A stretch of DNA of 64,000 bases, taken from positions 186,001 to 250,000 of the forward strand of contig NZ_MEHT01000045.1 of assembly GCF_001870675.1 (NCBI RefSeq), given 5' to 3'. Below the pieces are notes generated by a model. It saw only the letters and a list, made by a program, of their open reading frames with translations. It made no database searches and was not told the origin of the DNA. Source of the stretch: Roseinatronobacter thiooxidans. GTDB lineage: Bacteria > Pseudomonadota > Alphaproteobacteria > Rhodobacterales > Rhodobacteraceae. The first letter of the stretch is position 1; every line of letters begins with the position of its first letter. Shown one piece after another: positions 46,895 through 55,961 of this stretch. Both the position numbers and the translations under genes were made by a program.

Positions 46895-48351
46895 AGCTCG
46901 GTGAATTTGGCTTCCAGATAAGCCATGAATGGCTGTTCATCGGGGGTAAAGCCGCAGGCATGGGAAATGGTCTGGGTTGGCCCCCGCAATGCCCCGAATT
47001 GTTGCAAGCGGCTGTTCAGCCAGTTGGTTGCCGCAGTTGTGTCGCCCAGCGCAAGCTGCGCATCCAGATCAGGCAGATCGGCGCGCAGGGTTTTGTGCAA
47101 GCACCCCGCATAGATATTGCCCAAGGCATAGGTCGGGAAATAGCCAAACAGCCCCACCGACCAATGCACATCCTGCAACACCCCGTTGGCGGGTTTATCG
47201 ACCTTGTAGCCGAAATCGGCCTCAAAGCGTGTATTCCAAGCCGCTTCCAGATCCTCCGCGTCCAGCGTGCCCCGGATCAGCGCGCGTTCCAGATCGAAAC
47301 GCAGCATGATATGCAGGTTATATTGCACCTCATCCGCCTCGGTGCGGATATAGCCTGTGTTCACACGGTTGACGGCGGCATAAAACGCATCTGCATCGGC
47401 CACGCTGAGGGGGCCGAATTCCTGCTGCATCGCGCCATGCAACCAGCCGCAAAACGCGCGTGACCGGCCCAACTGGTTCTCGTAAATCCGGCTTTGGCTT
47501 TCGTGCACCCCCATCGACACACCACGCCCGATCGGTGTCAGCGCATGGGCGGGGTCCACCCCCTGTTCATAGGCGGCATGGCCCACCTCGTGGATGGTGG
47601 AGTAAAAGCAGTTGAAAGGGTCTTCCATGGCCACGCGGGTGGTGATGCGCACATCATCGCCAGAGCCGGAAGAGAACGGATGCACCGCCAGATCAATGCG
47701 CCCGCGTGCAAAGTCATAGCCGAAATGCTCGGCCAGCCTGCGAGAGATGCGCATCTGCCCGTCTTGCGCGAAATGTCCGGTCAGGGCGGGGGGGGTGTCG
47801 GCGCCCAAAATCGCCTCTCGCAGGGCCACCAATCTGGGGCGCATGCGGGCGAATGTGGCCGCAACTGCGTCGGAACTGGTTTCCGGCTCGTAATCTTCCA
47901 TCAGCGCATCATACGGGTCGCCGCCGCCTGCAATGGCCTGCCCTTCTTCGCGCCGCAATGCGATCATCTGCTTCAGCCATGGCAGAAAGGCCGCCACATC
48001 ACCTGCAAGCCGCGCGTCTTCCCATGCGGTTTGGGCCAGTGGGGTTATGCGCGCCAGTTCCGAGGCCAGCCGCGCAGGCACTTTGGTGTGGCGCGCATAA
48101 TCGCGGCGCAATTCGCGCAGATTGGCCGCGCCCACCTCATCCGGCGCTTCGGCCTGTTCCAGCCATGCCCCAAGCCGGGGGTCGGTGCGGCGGGCATGCA
48201 GGACATCTTCCAAAGCGGCCATTTCTTCGGACCGTTGCGCGTTTGCCCCGCGCGGCATCATGGTTTGCTGGTCCCATCCCAGCCGCCCCGCGATTTGCGC
48301 AAGGGCTTCGGTCTGGCGCGCATGGGCCATAAGGTTTTCATATGCACTCAT
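46882..48351 (-). CDS. M32-family carboxypeptidase
   Basis: A 489-residue metallocarboxypeptidase of family M32 (Taq type), cytoplasmic, removing C-terminal residues with broad specificity. The zinc motif HEVGHAAYEQGVDP (HExxH), then GRGVSMGVHESQSRIYENQL, and the N-terminal LGWDQQTMMPRGA are diagnostic. It ends 13 bases inside the convergent kinase gene and overlaps ctaA by four bases (ATGA). Confidence 0.93.
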   Translation of the reverse strand: MSAYENLMAHARQTEALAQIAGRLGWDQQTMMPRGANAQRSEEMAALEDVLHARRTDPRLGAWLEQAEAPDEVGAANLRELRRDYARHTKVPARLASELARITPLAQTAWEDARLAGDVAAFLPWLKQMIALRREEGQAIAGGGDPYDALMEDYEPETSSDAVAATFARMRPRLVALREAILGADTPPALTGHFAQDGQMRISRRLAEHFGYDFARGRIDLAVHPFSSGSGDDVRITTRVAMEDPFNCFYSTIHEVGHAAYEQGVDPAHALTPIGRGVSMGVHESQSRIYENQLGRSRAFCGWLHGAMQQEFGPLSVADADAFYAAVNRVNTGYIRTEADEVQYNLHIMLRFDLERALIRGTLDAEDLEAAWNTRFEADFGYKVDKPANGVLQDVHWSVGLFGYFPTYALGNIYAGCLHKTLRADLPDLDAQLALGDTTAATNWLNSRLQQFGALRGPTQTISHACGFTPDEQPFMAYLEAKFTELYRL

Positions 48352-49502
48352 GCCTTACCCCCCTGCCCGCGCAGGCTGTCAAAGCGCGGGAATTGTGCCA
48401 GATGGCGCGCGCGGATGATCACCACCCACAGCAGCACTGCGGTCGCCTGATGCGCAATGCCCAATTGCCACGGCGCGCCATACAGAACCGTCACAATGCC
48501 CAAAGCGATCTGCGCACCCATCACCACGATCATGGCATGGAAGGCTGCGCGCGTGGCGGCATGGGTGGATTTGCGCCCGCGCAGCCAGACGACCAGCGCG
48601 AAGATGGCCAGCAGATAGCCCGCCTTGCGGTGGATGAATTGCGTGGTTGCAGGGTTTTCAAAGAAATTCACCCATAGTGGCTGCATCGCCAGCAGTTCCG
48701 GCGGCAGGAACACCCCGTTCATCAGCGGCCAATCGGTATAGCCGCGCCCTGCGTCAATCCCTGCCACCAGCGCGCCCAGAATGATTTGCAGAAATGCGAA
48801 ATGCATGAGGCCCGTGGACATGGAATACAGCTTGCCCTCTCGCGCGCGGCGCGCGGCGATCAGTTCTGCCTCGGGGCGGTTCAGCAAGAACGTATACCAC
48901 GCGATCATTCCCAGAATGACAAAGGCCAGCCCCAGATGCGTTGCCAGCCGGTAAGAGGCGACAGCGATCATCCCTTCATTCAGGCCAGAGGCCACCATCC
49001 ACCAGCCAATCGCCCCCTGCACCCCGCCCAGCGCCCCAAGGGCCAGCAAGCGCGGCGTCCAGCCTGTGGGAATACGCTTGGTCAGCCAGAAGAACAAAAA
49101 GCCCACGCCCCAGACCAGCCCGATCACGCGGCCCAACTGGCGGTGGCCCCATTCCCACCAATAGATGATCTTGAATTCATCCATCGTCATGCCGCGATTA
49201 AGCAGCTGATACTGGTCAATCTGGCGGTATTTGTCGAATTCTTCCTGCCACATCTCGGCATTCAGGGGCGGAATGGCGCCAGTCACAGGCCGCCATTCGG
49301 TAATCGACAACCCGCTATCGGTCAGCCGCGTCATACCGCCCACCACGATCATCAGGCAGACCAGCGCAAACAGCGCCATCAGCCATATCCGGATGGCCCC
49401 GCGCGCGCCTTTCGGGTGGCGGTCGATCACACCCGTTTGGGGGGCTGTGCGGGGGGTCGATGTCGCGCTGACATCTTCAAAAATTGCGCGTTTGCGGGCC
49501 AT
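48348..49502 (-). CDS. ctaA: Heme A synthase (COX15/CtaA)
   Basis: CtaA (384 residues) oxidises heme O to heme A for aa3-type cytochrome oxidase. Eight membrane segments are visible with conserved His in WWEWGHRQLGRVIGLVWG, and the C-terminal HRKAGYLLAIFALVVW and GIAHQATAVLLWVVII. The N-terminal VCLMIVVGGMTRLTDSGLSI is typical of the alphaproteobacterial type, and TEWRPVTGAIPPL follows it. It is upstream of the M32 gene in a shared transcript. Confidence 0.96.
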   Translation of the reverse strand: MARKRAIFEDVSATSTPRTAPQTGVIDRHPKGARGAIRIWLMALFALVCLMIVVGGMTRLTDSGLSITEWRPVTGAIPPLNAEMWQEEFDKYRQIDQYQLLNRGMTMDEFKIIYWWEWGHRQLGRVIGLVWGVGFLFFWLTKRIPTGWTPRLLALGALGGVQGAIGWWMVASGLNEGMIAVASYRLATHLGLAFVILGMIAWYTFLLNRPEAELIAARRAREGKLYSMSTGLMHFAFLQIILGALVAGIDAGRGYTDWPLMNGVFLPPELLAMQPLWVNFFENPATTQFIHRKAGYLLAIFALVVWLRGRKSTHAATRAAFHAMIVVMGAQIALGIVTVLYGAPWQLGIAHQATAVLLWVVIIRARHLAQFPRFDSLRGQGGKA

Positions 49503-49670
49503 CTGGCGCTCCTGTCTCAGTCTCGCGGAAGCTAGTGTGTGCGCGCCATGGGTTCAAGCCAAGAACCGCGTTCTGCGACAGGCTGCACCATTCGGTTCGT
49601 GCGCGCCGCCTGACGAAAGATACGCGATGACCGCTTTGAGGGCTTTAGAGGACATTGGGAAGGTAACCCA

Positions 49671-49838
49671 AGCCGCGCAGCGTCGGGCCGTGGTGCGGCG
49701 ATCCTTGCGCCCTTGCTACAGCACTTTATGCTGGCAAAATCCGCGTAAGATCAAGGCTTCGCGCATAGCCAAGCCAAATCGCCGTGCCGGGGTACGGCCC
49801 GGCGATGCGCGGCGGCGCTACGCGCCTTGATTCCGCGC
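49671..49838 (+). repeat. Dispersed 170-bp repeat with imperfect inverted ends, copy 2
   Basis: Same element as at 7691-7857, same orientation, in the 405-base gap between ctaA (divergent) and the TrmJ-type gene. AGCCGCGCAGCGTCGGGCCG and the following TGGTGCGGCGATCC are identical; the middle differs by small changes and a few inserted bases; CAAATCGCCGTGCCG and CGGCCCGGCGATGCGCGGCG are shared at the right end. No coding sequence; the rest of 49503-49907 shows nothing else. Confidence 0.8.
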
Positions 49839-49907
49839 GAACAGCTGAAGTCCCGCCACAACAGCCCTGTGCCACGCATGGCGGCATCTTGTGTCAGCTT
49901 CGGAACC

Positions 49908-50669
49908 CTAGCGTTGCCCCTGCCCACCCACAAGTTTGCGCAGCATCCCATGCAGGCTTTGCACATCCGCGCGCGTCAGGGCAAGGCGTGCCCACATGTT
50001 GCGCAGATTCAGTTTCATCGTCTCGGCCTTGCCTTCGGGAAAGAAGAAACCGGCATCCTCCAGCCGTTGTTCGAAATGGTCGCCCAGCTTCTCGCGCTCG
50101 ATCGAGGTGGCGAATTCCGTGCCAGCCATCGCCATCACCTCGGGCGGGGTTTCTGCACCAAGACGGGCATATTCATAGGCCACCAGCAACACGCATTGCG
50201 CCAGATTAAGCGAATAGAACGCAGGGTTCACCGGCACTGTGATAATGGCATTGGCGCGCGCCACATCGTCATTTTCCAGCCCCGCGCGTTCGGGGCCAAA
50301 CAGCACCGCCACACGCTTGCCCTGCGCCGACATGGCGCGCGCCTGGATCATGGCGTGTTCAGGCGTCAATACAGGTTTGGTCAGCCCGCGCCCGCGCGCT
50401 GTGGTGGCAAAGACATAATCGCAATCGCCAATCGCGGCAGGCAGATCGTCGAACACGCCCGCACGGTCCAGCACCTTATACGCCCCCGAAGCCATGGCCG
50501 AGGCTTTGGGGTTCGGCCAGCCATCGCGCGGCGCGACCAACCGCATGCGCGCGCAGCCGAAATTCAGCATCGCGCGCGCCGCCGCACCAATATTTTCGCC
50601 CATCTGGGGGCGCACCAGCACCATGAACGGCGTGGGTGCATCGAAGAGCTGGTCATCAAGTGGGGTCAT
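49908..50669 (-). CDS. trmJ: TrmJ-family tRNA/rRNA 2'-O-methyltransferase
   Basis: A 253-residue SPOUT methyltransferase, most like TrmJ (tRNA Cm32/Um32). Motif 1 is RPQMGENIGAAARAMLNFG, motif 2 VAVLFGPERAGLENDDVARA and motif 3 NPAFYSLNLAQCVLLVAYEY. The C-terminal part (REKLGDHFEQRLEDAGFFFP) matches the family tail. It stands alone. Target nucleotide is inferred from the family. Confidence 0.9.
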   Translation of the reverse strand: MTPLDDQLFDAPTPFMVLVRPQMGENIGAAARAMLNFGCARMRLVAPRDGWPNPKASAMASGAYKVLDRAGVFDDLPAAIGDCDYVFATTARGRGLTKPVLTPEHAMIQARAMSAQGKRVAVLFGPERAGLENDDVARANAIITVPVNPAFYSLNLAQCVLLVAYEYARLGAETPPEVMAMAGTEFATSIEREKLGDHFEQRLEDAGFFFPEGKAETMKLNLRNMWARLALTRADVQSLHGMLRKLVGGQGQR

Positions 50670-50798
50670 GGGGCCTCTGGGTGCGGGGGGGGCTAGGCCC
50701 TGCCCTTAGCGCCCTTGCGCCGCTGCTTCAAGCAGGCGTGCTTGTTTCCGCCCCCCGCGCGGGCTATGAGGGCGCAAGTTTTGCACAAGAGGCCCGCC

Positions 50799-51416
50799 AT
50801 GAGCGATGACAAACCACAGCTATATCTGATCACCCCGCCCGTGATCGATCTGGACCTATTCCCCACCACGCTTGCGCGGGTGCTGGAGGCGCATGATGTG
50901 GCCTGCCTGCGCCTGTCACTGGCCACCCGCGACGAGGATGTAATCCTGCGCACCGGCGATGCACTGCGCGATATTGCGCATGCGCATGATGTGGCGATGG
51001 TGATTTCCGACCATGTGCTGATGGTTGAACGGCTGGGGCTGGATGGCGTGCACCTGAGCGATGCCAATGCCCGCATCCGCAAATTGCGCGACGAATTGGG
51101 CGCGGATACGATTATCGGCGCATTTTGCGGCACCTCGCGCCATGACGGGATGAGCGCGGGCGAAGCGGGCGCGGATTATGTCAGCTTTGGCCCTGTCGGG
51201 CAGACAGCACTGGGCGATGGGCAACTGGTCGAATGGGACGTGTTCGAGTGGTGGTCCGAAGTGATCGAATTGCCCGTTGTCGCAGAAGGCGCGCTGAGTG
51301 TGGAACTTGTCGAAGCCTTTGCACCGATTACGGATTTCTTTGCCTTTGGCGAAGAAATCTGGGGCGCTGAAGACCCGGTCGCAGCGCTTGCCAAACTGAC
51401 AGCCCCCCTGCGCTAG
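50799..51416 (+). CDS. ThiE-like thiamine phosphate synthase family protein (divergent)
   Basis: A 205-residue TIM-barrel protein of the ThiE/TenI family. Family features are QLYLITPP, the central ISDHVLMVERLGLDGVHLSD and DYVSFGPVGQTALGDG. Several motifs are altered from classical ThiE: SDH replaces the usual NDR, and the pyrophosphate-binding region is changed. It may make thiamine phosphate or be a regulatory relative. No other thi gene is nearby. ATG 50799 is used; the upstream frame to 50715 is not needed. Confidence 0.7.
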   Translation: MSDDKPQLYLITPPVIDLDLFPTTLARVLEAHDVACLRLSLATRDEDVILRTGDALRDIAHAHDVAMVISDHVLMVERLGLDGVHLSDANARIRKLRDELGADTIIGAFCGTSRHDGMSAGEAGADYVSFGPVGQTALGDGQLVEWDVFEWWSEVIELPVVAEGALSVELVEAFAPITDFFAFGEEIWGAEDPVAALAKLTAPLR

Positions 51417-51539
51417 GGGCGCGCCACCGGCCCTTGTGCATGTGTGATGCGGGGGTATTTGGGGCGAAGGCGCGGGCAAAAGAGACGGCCAGATTTTTAA
51501 GTGCGAAGCCGCTCAAGCTAGATCGCCCTAAAACCGCCA

Positions 51540-52376
51540 TCACCTTTCTTCTTGCCAGCAGGGCTGCGCGGCAAAGCCCGCGCGCACCGCGCCTTCGGCA
51601 GCCAGTGTCAGGGCCTTGCGGTCTGGCATATCGGCCACGGCGATGGGCGGGTGAAACACCAGATCGACGCGCCCTTGCCTGCGGCTTGCAAGGATGCACA
51701 GCAAATGGCCCGCAAACTCCATATCGCCCCACCATCCATAAAACCGCGGATCGGCCCCTTGGGGGGCATGATAAGTCACGCTGACCGGCTGGATATGCAG
51801 GCTATCGCGCAACTGCGGCACGAAGAACGCCGCAAAAAGCGTTGATTTGAAGGGTAAAACGCGCTGCGTGTCAGAGCTTGTCCCCTCGGGAAAAAACAAC
51901 AGCCTGTGGCCCGCAGCCAATCGCGCCTCGAATAACAGTTTTTGCCGGGTCGCCTCGCGGCGGTCGCGGCGGATGAAAACTGTCCCAGTCGCGCGCGCCA
52001 GCCAGCCGATACCCGGCCAATCCGCCACTTCGGCCTTGGACACGAAAAACACCCGATCCGCAGCATTGAGCACAAAAATATCCAGCCAAGAGGCGTGATT
52101 GGCCACAATCGCGCCGCGCTGGCGCATAGGCTGGCCCTGCACATGCACCGGCAGGCCCATGATTTTCAGCGCCAGACGGCACACCGCTTGCGTGATTATC
52201 GGCGTTATGGGGCGGCGCAGCCCGAAAACCGGACGCTCGACCATGCGAAGGACCAGCTTGAACGACAGCCCGAAAACCATCAGCCCCCCAAGCGCCCCCA
52301 AACGCAACAGCACGCGCGGCCACGCGCGCGCGTCAAACGCCTGTTCTGGCGGCGGAACTTCGGATGTCCATGTCAT
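51540..52376 (-). CDS. olsA: Lyso-ornithine lipid O-acyltransferase (PlsC family)
   Basis: A 278-residue acyltransferase with HX4D in VANHASWLDIFVLNAAD and FPEGTSSDTQRVLPFKS, the two PlsC motifs, after an N-terminal membrane helix (LLRLGALGGLMVFGLSFKLV). It overlaps the upstream olsB gene by four bases. OlsB makes N-acyl-ornithine and OlsA adds the second acyl chain, giving ornithine lipid, a phosphorus-free membrane lipid common in Rhodobacteraceae. Alone it could be read as PlsC; the pair supports OlsA. Confidence 0.88.
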   Translation of the reverse strand: MTWTSEVPPPEQAFDARAWPRVLLRLGALGGLMVFGLSFKLVLRMVERPVFGLRRPITPIITQAVCRLALKIMGLPVHVQGQPMRQRGAIVANHASWLDIFVLNAADRVFFVSKAEVADWPGIGWLARATGTVFIRRDRREATRQKLLFEARLAAGHRLLFFPEGTSSDTQRVLPFKSTLFAAFFVPQLRDSLHIQPVSVTYHAPQGADPRFYGWWGDMEFAGHLLCILASRRQGRVDLVFHPPIAVADMPDRKALTLAAEGAVRAGFAAQPCWQEER

Positions 52377-53203
52377 TCGGGCGGCCCTTCGGCACTGACG
52401 CGTGTTGCAAAGGCACGCGCTTGCGCAGACATGACAGCGGTGTCCAGAATGATGCAGACATCGGTTGTGCGAAATGCGGGGTCCACAAAAACCCCCTCGC
52501 CCACAACCCCGCCCAAGCGCAGATACGCGCGGATCAACGAGGGCATCTGCGACAGTGCCACCCGCCGGTCCAGCAATTCGGGCGCGATTGGCACAAAACC
52601 GTTTTTCTGACGCGCGCAGGCCCGCAGCCCATTTGGCGCAAGGTGGTGATGGTGCAGCCAGCCAAGCGATTGCGCCCAGTGCTGCGGGTCCGTGCCATGA
52701 AAACTGGCCGCGCCGAACAGAATTTCGATGTCATGCGCGATCACATATTGCGCCAGCCCCTGCCACAATTGCAACATCCCAGTCCCGCCCCGATAGGCAG
52801 GGTCCATGCAAGAGCGGCCCAGTTCCAGCAAACGCCTGCCAGAGCGGCGCAAAGGTGTCAGGTCGAATTCATCATCGCAATAAAACCGGCCTGCTTGCGC
52901 AAGCCGTGTGTCGGGCAACAGCCGGTATGCGCCCACAACATGGTCAAGTTCTGCCGGGTCGCGGGCCGCGTCTATCAGCAAAAGATGGTCAAAAACTGCA
53001 TCAAACCTGTCGCGTTCCAGCCGTGCGGCGTGATCGACCAGTTCCCCGCTGCCGCCCATCTCCTCGATAAAAACACGGTAGCGCAACCTTTGCGCGGCAC
53101 GCAAGTCTGCCTCGGTGGTGGCAAGACGCACTGTCAGCCGGTGGGAAGGGTGCGTCATGCCCGCTGCTGCCATGCTCATTGTGGTTGCTGCTCCTGCTGT
53201 CAT
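52373..53203 (-). CDS. olsB: L-ornithine N(alpha)-acyltransferase
   Basis: A 276-residue GNAT-type acyltransferase that transfers a 3-hydroxyacyl chain from ACP to ornithine, first step of ornithine lipid synthesis. Motifs: RLRYRVFIEEMGGSGE, GAYRLLPDTRLAQAGRFYCD, ELGRSCMDPAYRGGTGMLQL and LFGAASFHGTDPQHW. It is followed by olsA with a four-base overlap. The start is uncertain: ATG at 53203, 53179 or 53158 (MTHPSHRLTVRL) are all in frame without a clear ribosome site. Confidence 0.9.
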   Translation of the reverse strand: MTAGAATTMSMAAAGMTHPSHRLTVRLATTEADLRAAQRLRYRVFIEEMGGSGELVDHAARLERDRFDAVFDHLLLIDAARDPAELDHVVGAYRLLPDTRLAQAGRFYCDDEFDLTPLRRSGRRLLELGRSCMDPAYRGGTGMLQLWQGLAQYVIAHDIEILFGAASFHGTDPQHWAQSLGWLHHHHLAPNGLRACARQKNGFVPIAPELLDRRVALSQMPSLIRAYLRLGGVVGEGVFVDPAFRTTDVCIILDTAVMSAQARAFATRVSAEGPPE

Positions 53204-53291
53204 CTCAGTGCGTCCCCGGTTTGCGCAGCGCTTATCTATATCCAGACATATGTCATCAAACGGCTTGCCTACACGTCAAGGTTGTGCCACG

Positions 53292-53474
53292 CTAAAGCTC
53301 TGCGTCCGAGACGAGTATAAGAGCTATTTTTGATCCATTAATTACCTGTTTACCCGCTTCAACGAAACTGACTGTTACCATTTCGCCAATACGAGATTGA
53401 ACCTGCCCGACCCCCCATTCCGGGTGCTGGGGGTGACGAACGAACATTCCGGGGGAAAGAATAAGATGGCTCAT
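53292..53474 (-). CDS. DUF3553 small protein
   Basis: A 60-residue DUF3553 protein with a CarD/Tudor-like small beta fold: MSHLILSPGMFVRHPQHPEW, GVGQVQSRIG, and VTVSFVEAGKQVINGSKIAL. Members may bind nucleic acid or RNA polymerase; function is not known. The ATG at 53474 overlaps the ATG of chpT on the other strand, so the two starts share nine bases; an alternative ATG upstream at 53486 would lengthen the overlap. Confidence 0.75.
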   Translation of the reverse strand: MSHLILSPGMFVRHPQHPEWGVGQVQSRIGEMVTVSFVEAGKQVINGSKIALILVSDAEL

Positions 53475-54146
53475 GACGCCACTCATAGCGCTGCGCGCCG
53501 CACAGGGCAAACCGGAAACACCGATCAAGACCTGAGTGCCATGGTCGCCTCGCGCATTTGTCATGATCTGGTCAGCCCGCTGGGCGCAATTGGCAACGGG
53601 CTGGAATTGATGCAGCTTGCCTCGTCCACACTTGGGCCGGAACTGTCGCTGGTGGCACAAAGCACCGACAGCGCGAATGCGCGCCTGCGCTTTTACCGGA
53701 TCGCCTTTGGCATCGTATCGGCCAGCCAGTCGATTTCGCGCGCCGAAATCCTGTCTATTCTGGATGCGTTGCAACCCCACCAGAAACACAAAGTCAGCTG
53801 GACATGCGGCACAGAGCTGACGCGCCAGCAGGTCAAGCTGATGTTTCTGTTGCTGATGTGTCTGGAAACCACAGTGCCATGGGGCGGCGAAATCGTGTTG
53901 CGCTCTGCCCCCTGCGGGGTGGAACTGGTCGCAAATGCGCACCGTCTGCGGATCGAGGACAGCTTGTGGACCGCGCTATGCGACGCAGGCAGGATCGAGG
54001 ATTTGACCTCGGCCAAGATACATTTCGCCTTGGCGGGGGCAGAAATTGCGGCGCAGGGCTACGCTGTGTCGGTCACTGCGCAAGAGTCGTCATTTGCAAT
54101 ACGCGTCGCACTGGAATGTGGGGATGGCAGAAACTGCGGAACCTGA
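53466..54146 (+). CDS. chpT: Histidine phosphotransferase ChpT
   Basis: ChpT (226 residues) relays phosphate from the kinase CckA to the response regulator CtrA (and CpdR) in alphaproteobacteria. The phospho-accepting His lies in MVASRICHDLVSPLGAIGNG, followed by LELMQLAS, as in a DHp domain; the C-terminal half (LCDAGRIEDLTSAKIHFALA) is a degenerate ATPase-like fold that does not bind ATP. Start ATG 53466 is supported by the family length. CtrA-like sites in front of the flagellar operons fit its presence. Confidence 0.92.
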   Translation: MAHDATHSAARRTGQTGNTDQDLSAMVASRICHDLVSPLGAIGNGLELMQLASSTLGPELSLVAQSTDSANARLRFYRIAFGIVSASQSISRAEILSILDALQPHQKHKVSWTCGTELTRQQVKLMFLLLMCLETTVPWGGEIVLRSAPCGVELVANAHRLRIEDSLWTALCDAGRIEDLTSAKIHFALAGAEIAAQGYAVSVTAQESSFAIRVALECGDGRNCGT

Positions 54147-54346
54147 CACCCTGCGCGCGCGTTATACCTGATACGCAGCGACCGGACCAAGACGGGGAAG
54201 ACCATGCGTTTGTGGCGATTTTCCGCCAGCGCCACATGCTGGCATGATTGACCTTCTGCCAAATGTCCCGACAAGATGTGACAGCGTCTGAGAATATGTT
54301 AGACTGCGTGTATATTAAGACAGGGTAATCCCCGGAAGGAGAAATC

Positions 54347-54619
54347 ATGAAGAAACTGTTTCCAGTCACCATCCTCGCTGCCACGCTGGCTTTGGCAGGG
54401 TGCCAGATGACCCAGACCGAACGCAGCGTCGTCGGCGGTGTTGCCGGTGCGGCAGGCGGTCTGGCCGTTGGCAACCTGCTTGGGGCCAATACCAACTGGA
54501 CAATCCTGACAACTGTTGCCGGTGCCGCAGCAGGTACGTTGCTGGCACAAAATGCCCGCACAGGCACATGCGCCTATGCGCGTGGGGACGGCACCTATTA
54601 CGAAGCACCCTGCCCCTGA
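54347..54619 (+). CDS. Small glycine-zipper lipoprotein
   Basis: A 90-residue lipoprotein: signal MKKLFPVTILAATLALAGC with lipobox LAGC, then a glycine-zipper region VVGGVAGAAGGLAVGNLLGA and TTVAGAAAGTLLAQN, and a C-terminal pair of cysteines (GTCAYARGDGTYYEAPCP). It resembles small outer-membrane entericidin/YMGG-like proteins; function unknown. GGAAGGAGA upstream is a strong ribosome site. A terminator follows. Confidence 0.8.
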   Translation: MKKLFPVTILAATLALAGCQMTQTERSVVGGVAGAAGGLAVGNLLGANTNWTILTTVAGAAAGTLLAQNARTGTCAYARGDGTYYEAPCP

Positions 54620-54640
54620 TCGCAGCGCAACACATCAAAA

Positions 54641-54667
54641 AGCCCCGGGTTTTCCCGGGGCTTTTTT
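54641..54667 (+). terminator. Rho-independent terminator after the glycine-zipper lipoprotein gene
   Basis: AGCCCCGGG and CCCGGGGCT form a perfect 9-bp stem with TTTT loop, followed by TTTTT. It also faces the convergent M20 gene. Confidence 0.92.
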
Positions 54668-54682
54668 CTGGCCTATCTGCGC

Positions 54683-55846
54683 TCAGGCCGCAGGCATGCG
54701 CTGCTCGGCCAGTTCCACCCAGTAACTACAGCCGGCAGGAATGATCGTGTCATTGAAATTATAGGCCGGGTTATGGACATCGGCAGTGTCGCCATTGCCG
54801 ACCAGAATATACGCGCCGGGGCGTTCTTGCAGCATGTAGGCGAAATCCTCGCCCCCCATGACAAGCGGCGCATCTGCGCATTGGCCTGAAACAGCGCGCG
54901 CCGCAGCAACAGCATGGTCTGTCTCGGTCGCGGAATTGACCATCACGGGGTAGCCACGCCGGTAATCGACATGCGCCTGCGCGCCAAAGGCAGCGGCGGT
55001 ATGTTCGGCCAAAGCCTTGATGCGCATCTCTGCCAGATCGCGCATGTCTTGGCTAAGCGTGCGCACTGTCCCGCGCAGCGTCACATGCTGGGGAATCACG
55101 TTGAACGCCTGCGAATCAGTCACGAAAGAGGTGACAGAGACAACCATCTCCAGTGTCGGGTCTGCGTTGCGGCTGACAATACTTTGCATGGCAACCACAA
55201 GCTGCGCGGCGACAACCGTTGTATCGACGCAGTAATGCGGCTTGGCCGCATGCCCCCCGCGCCCCTCGACCCCGATTTCAAACTGGTCTGTGGCTGCGAA
55301 AAACGGGCCGGGACGGATGGCAAATTCACCCGCCGGATTGCCCGGCCAGTTGTGCATTCCATAGACTTCCTGAATGCCGAACCGCGCCATCAAACCCTCG
55401 CGGCACATCTCGTCACCGCCGCCGCCGCCTTCTTCGGCGGGCTGGAAGATAACGACAACCGTGCCGTCAAAATTGCGCGTCTCGGCCAGATATTTCGCGG
55501 CCCCCAGCAGCATGGCGGTATGCCCGTCATGGCCGCAGGCATGCATCTTGCCCGCCTCTTTCGAGGCATAGTCCACGCCTGTCGCCTCATGGATGGGCAG
55601 CGCATCCATATCGGCGCGCAACCCCACGACACGGCCGGATTGCGTGCTTTTGCCACGGATCACACCCACAACCCCTGTGCGCCCGATCCCTTCAACCACC
55701 TCATCGCAGCCGAACTGCCGCAGCTTTTCCGCCACGATACCCGCAGTGCGGTGGCAGTCGAACAGGATTTCGGGATGGGCATGGAAATCGTGCCGCCATG
55801 CCATGATTTCAGGCAGCATTTCTGCAAAACGGTTCTTGATTGGCAT
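54683..55846 (-). CDS. M20-family amidohydrolase (hippurate hydrolase type)
   Basis: A 387-residue metal-dependent amidohydrolase of family M20D, which cleaves N-acyl amino acids or similar amides. Metal and catalytic motifs: RHDFHAHPEILFDCHRTA, GLRADMDALPIHEATG, KMHACGHDGHTAMLLGAAKY, FQPAEEGGGGGDEMCREG and PLVMGGEDFAYMLQERPGAY. Substrate is not fixed by sequence; hippurate hydrolase is the usual label. Single gene, convergent to the lipoprotein. Confidence 0.9.
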   Translation of the reverse strand: MPIKNRFAEMLPEIMAWRHDFHAHPEILFDCHRTAGIVAEKLRQFGCDEVVEGIGRTGVVGVIRGKSTQSGRVVGLRADMDALPIHEATGVDYASKEAGKMHACGHDGHTAMLLGAAKYLAETRNFDGTVVVIFQPAEEGGGGGDEMCREGLMARFGIQEVYGMHNWPGNPAGEFAIRPGPFFAATDQFEIGVEGRGGHAAKPHYCVDTTVVAAQLVVAMQSIVSRNADPTLEMVVSVTSFVTDSQAFNVIPQHVTLRGTVRTLSQDMRDLAEMRIKALAEHTAAAFGAQAHVDYRRGYPVMVNSATETDHAVAAARAVSGQCADAPLVMGGEDFAYMLQERPGAYILVGNGDTADVHNPAYNFNDTIIPAGCSYWVELAEQRMPAA

Positions 55847-55961
55847 GGCTTTTCTCCTGTTGCGTCTTCATCGGGCTGGCGGCTTTTATGCCCTGCGCCG
55901 AACATGCCACAGCCCCGACGCCATCACCAGCAGCGCCGCGAAAAAAACCTGGGCGCGCCGT

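Noticed and set aside
49231-49830. Plus-strand open frame of 199 codons running into repeat copy 2
   Set aside because: It is antisense to ctaA for its first half and then crosses the dispersed repeat; no motif or ribosome site supports it.
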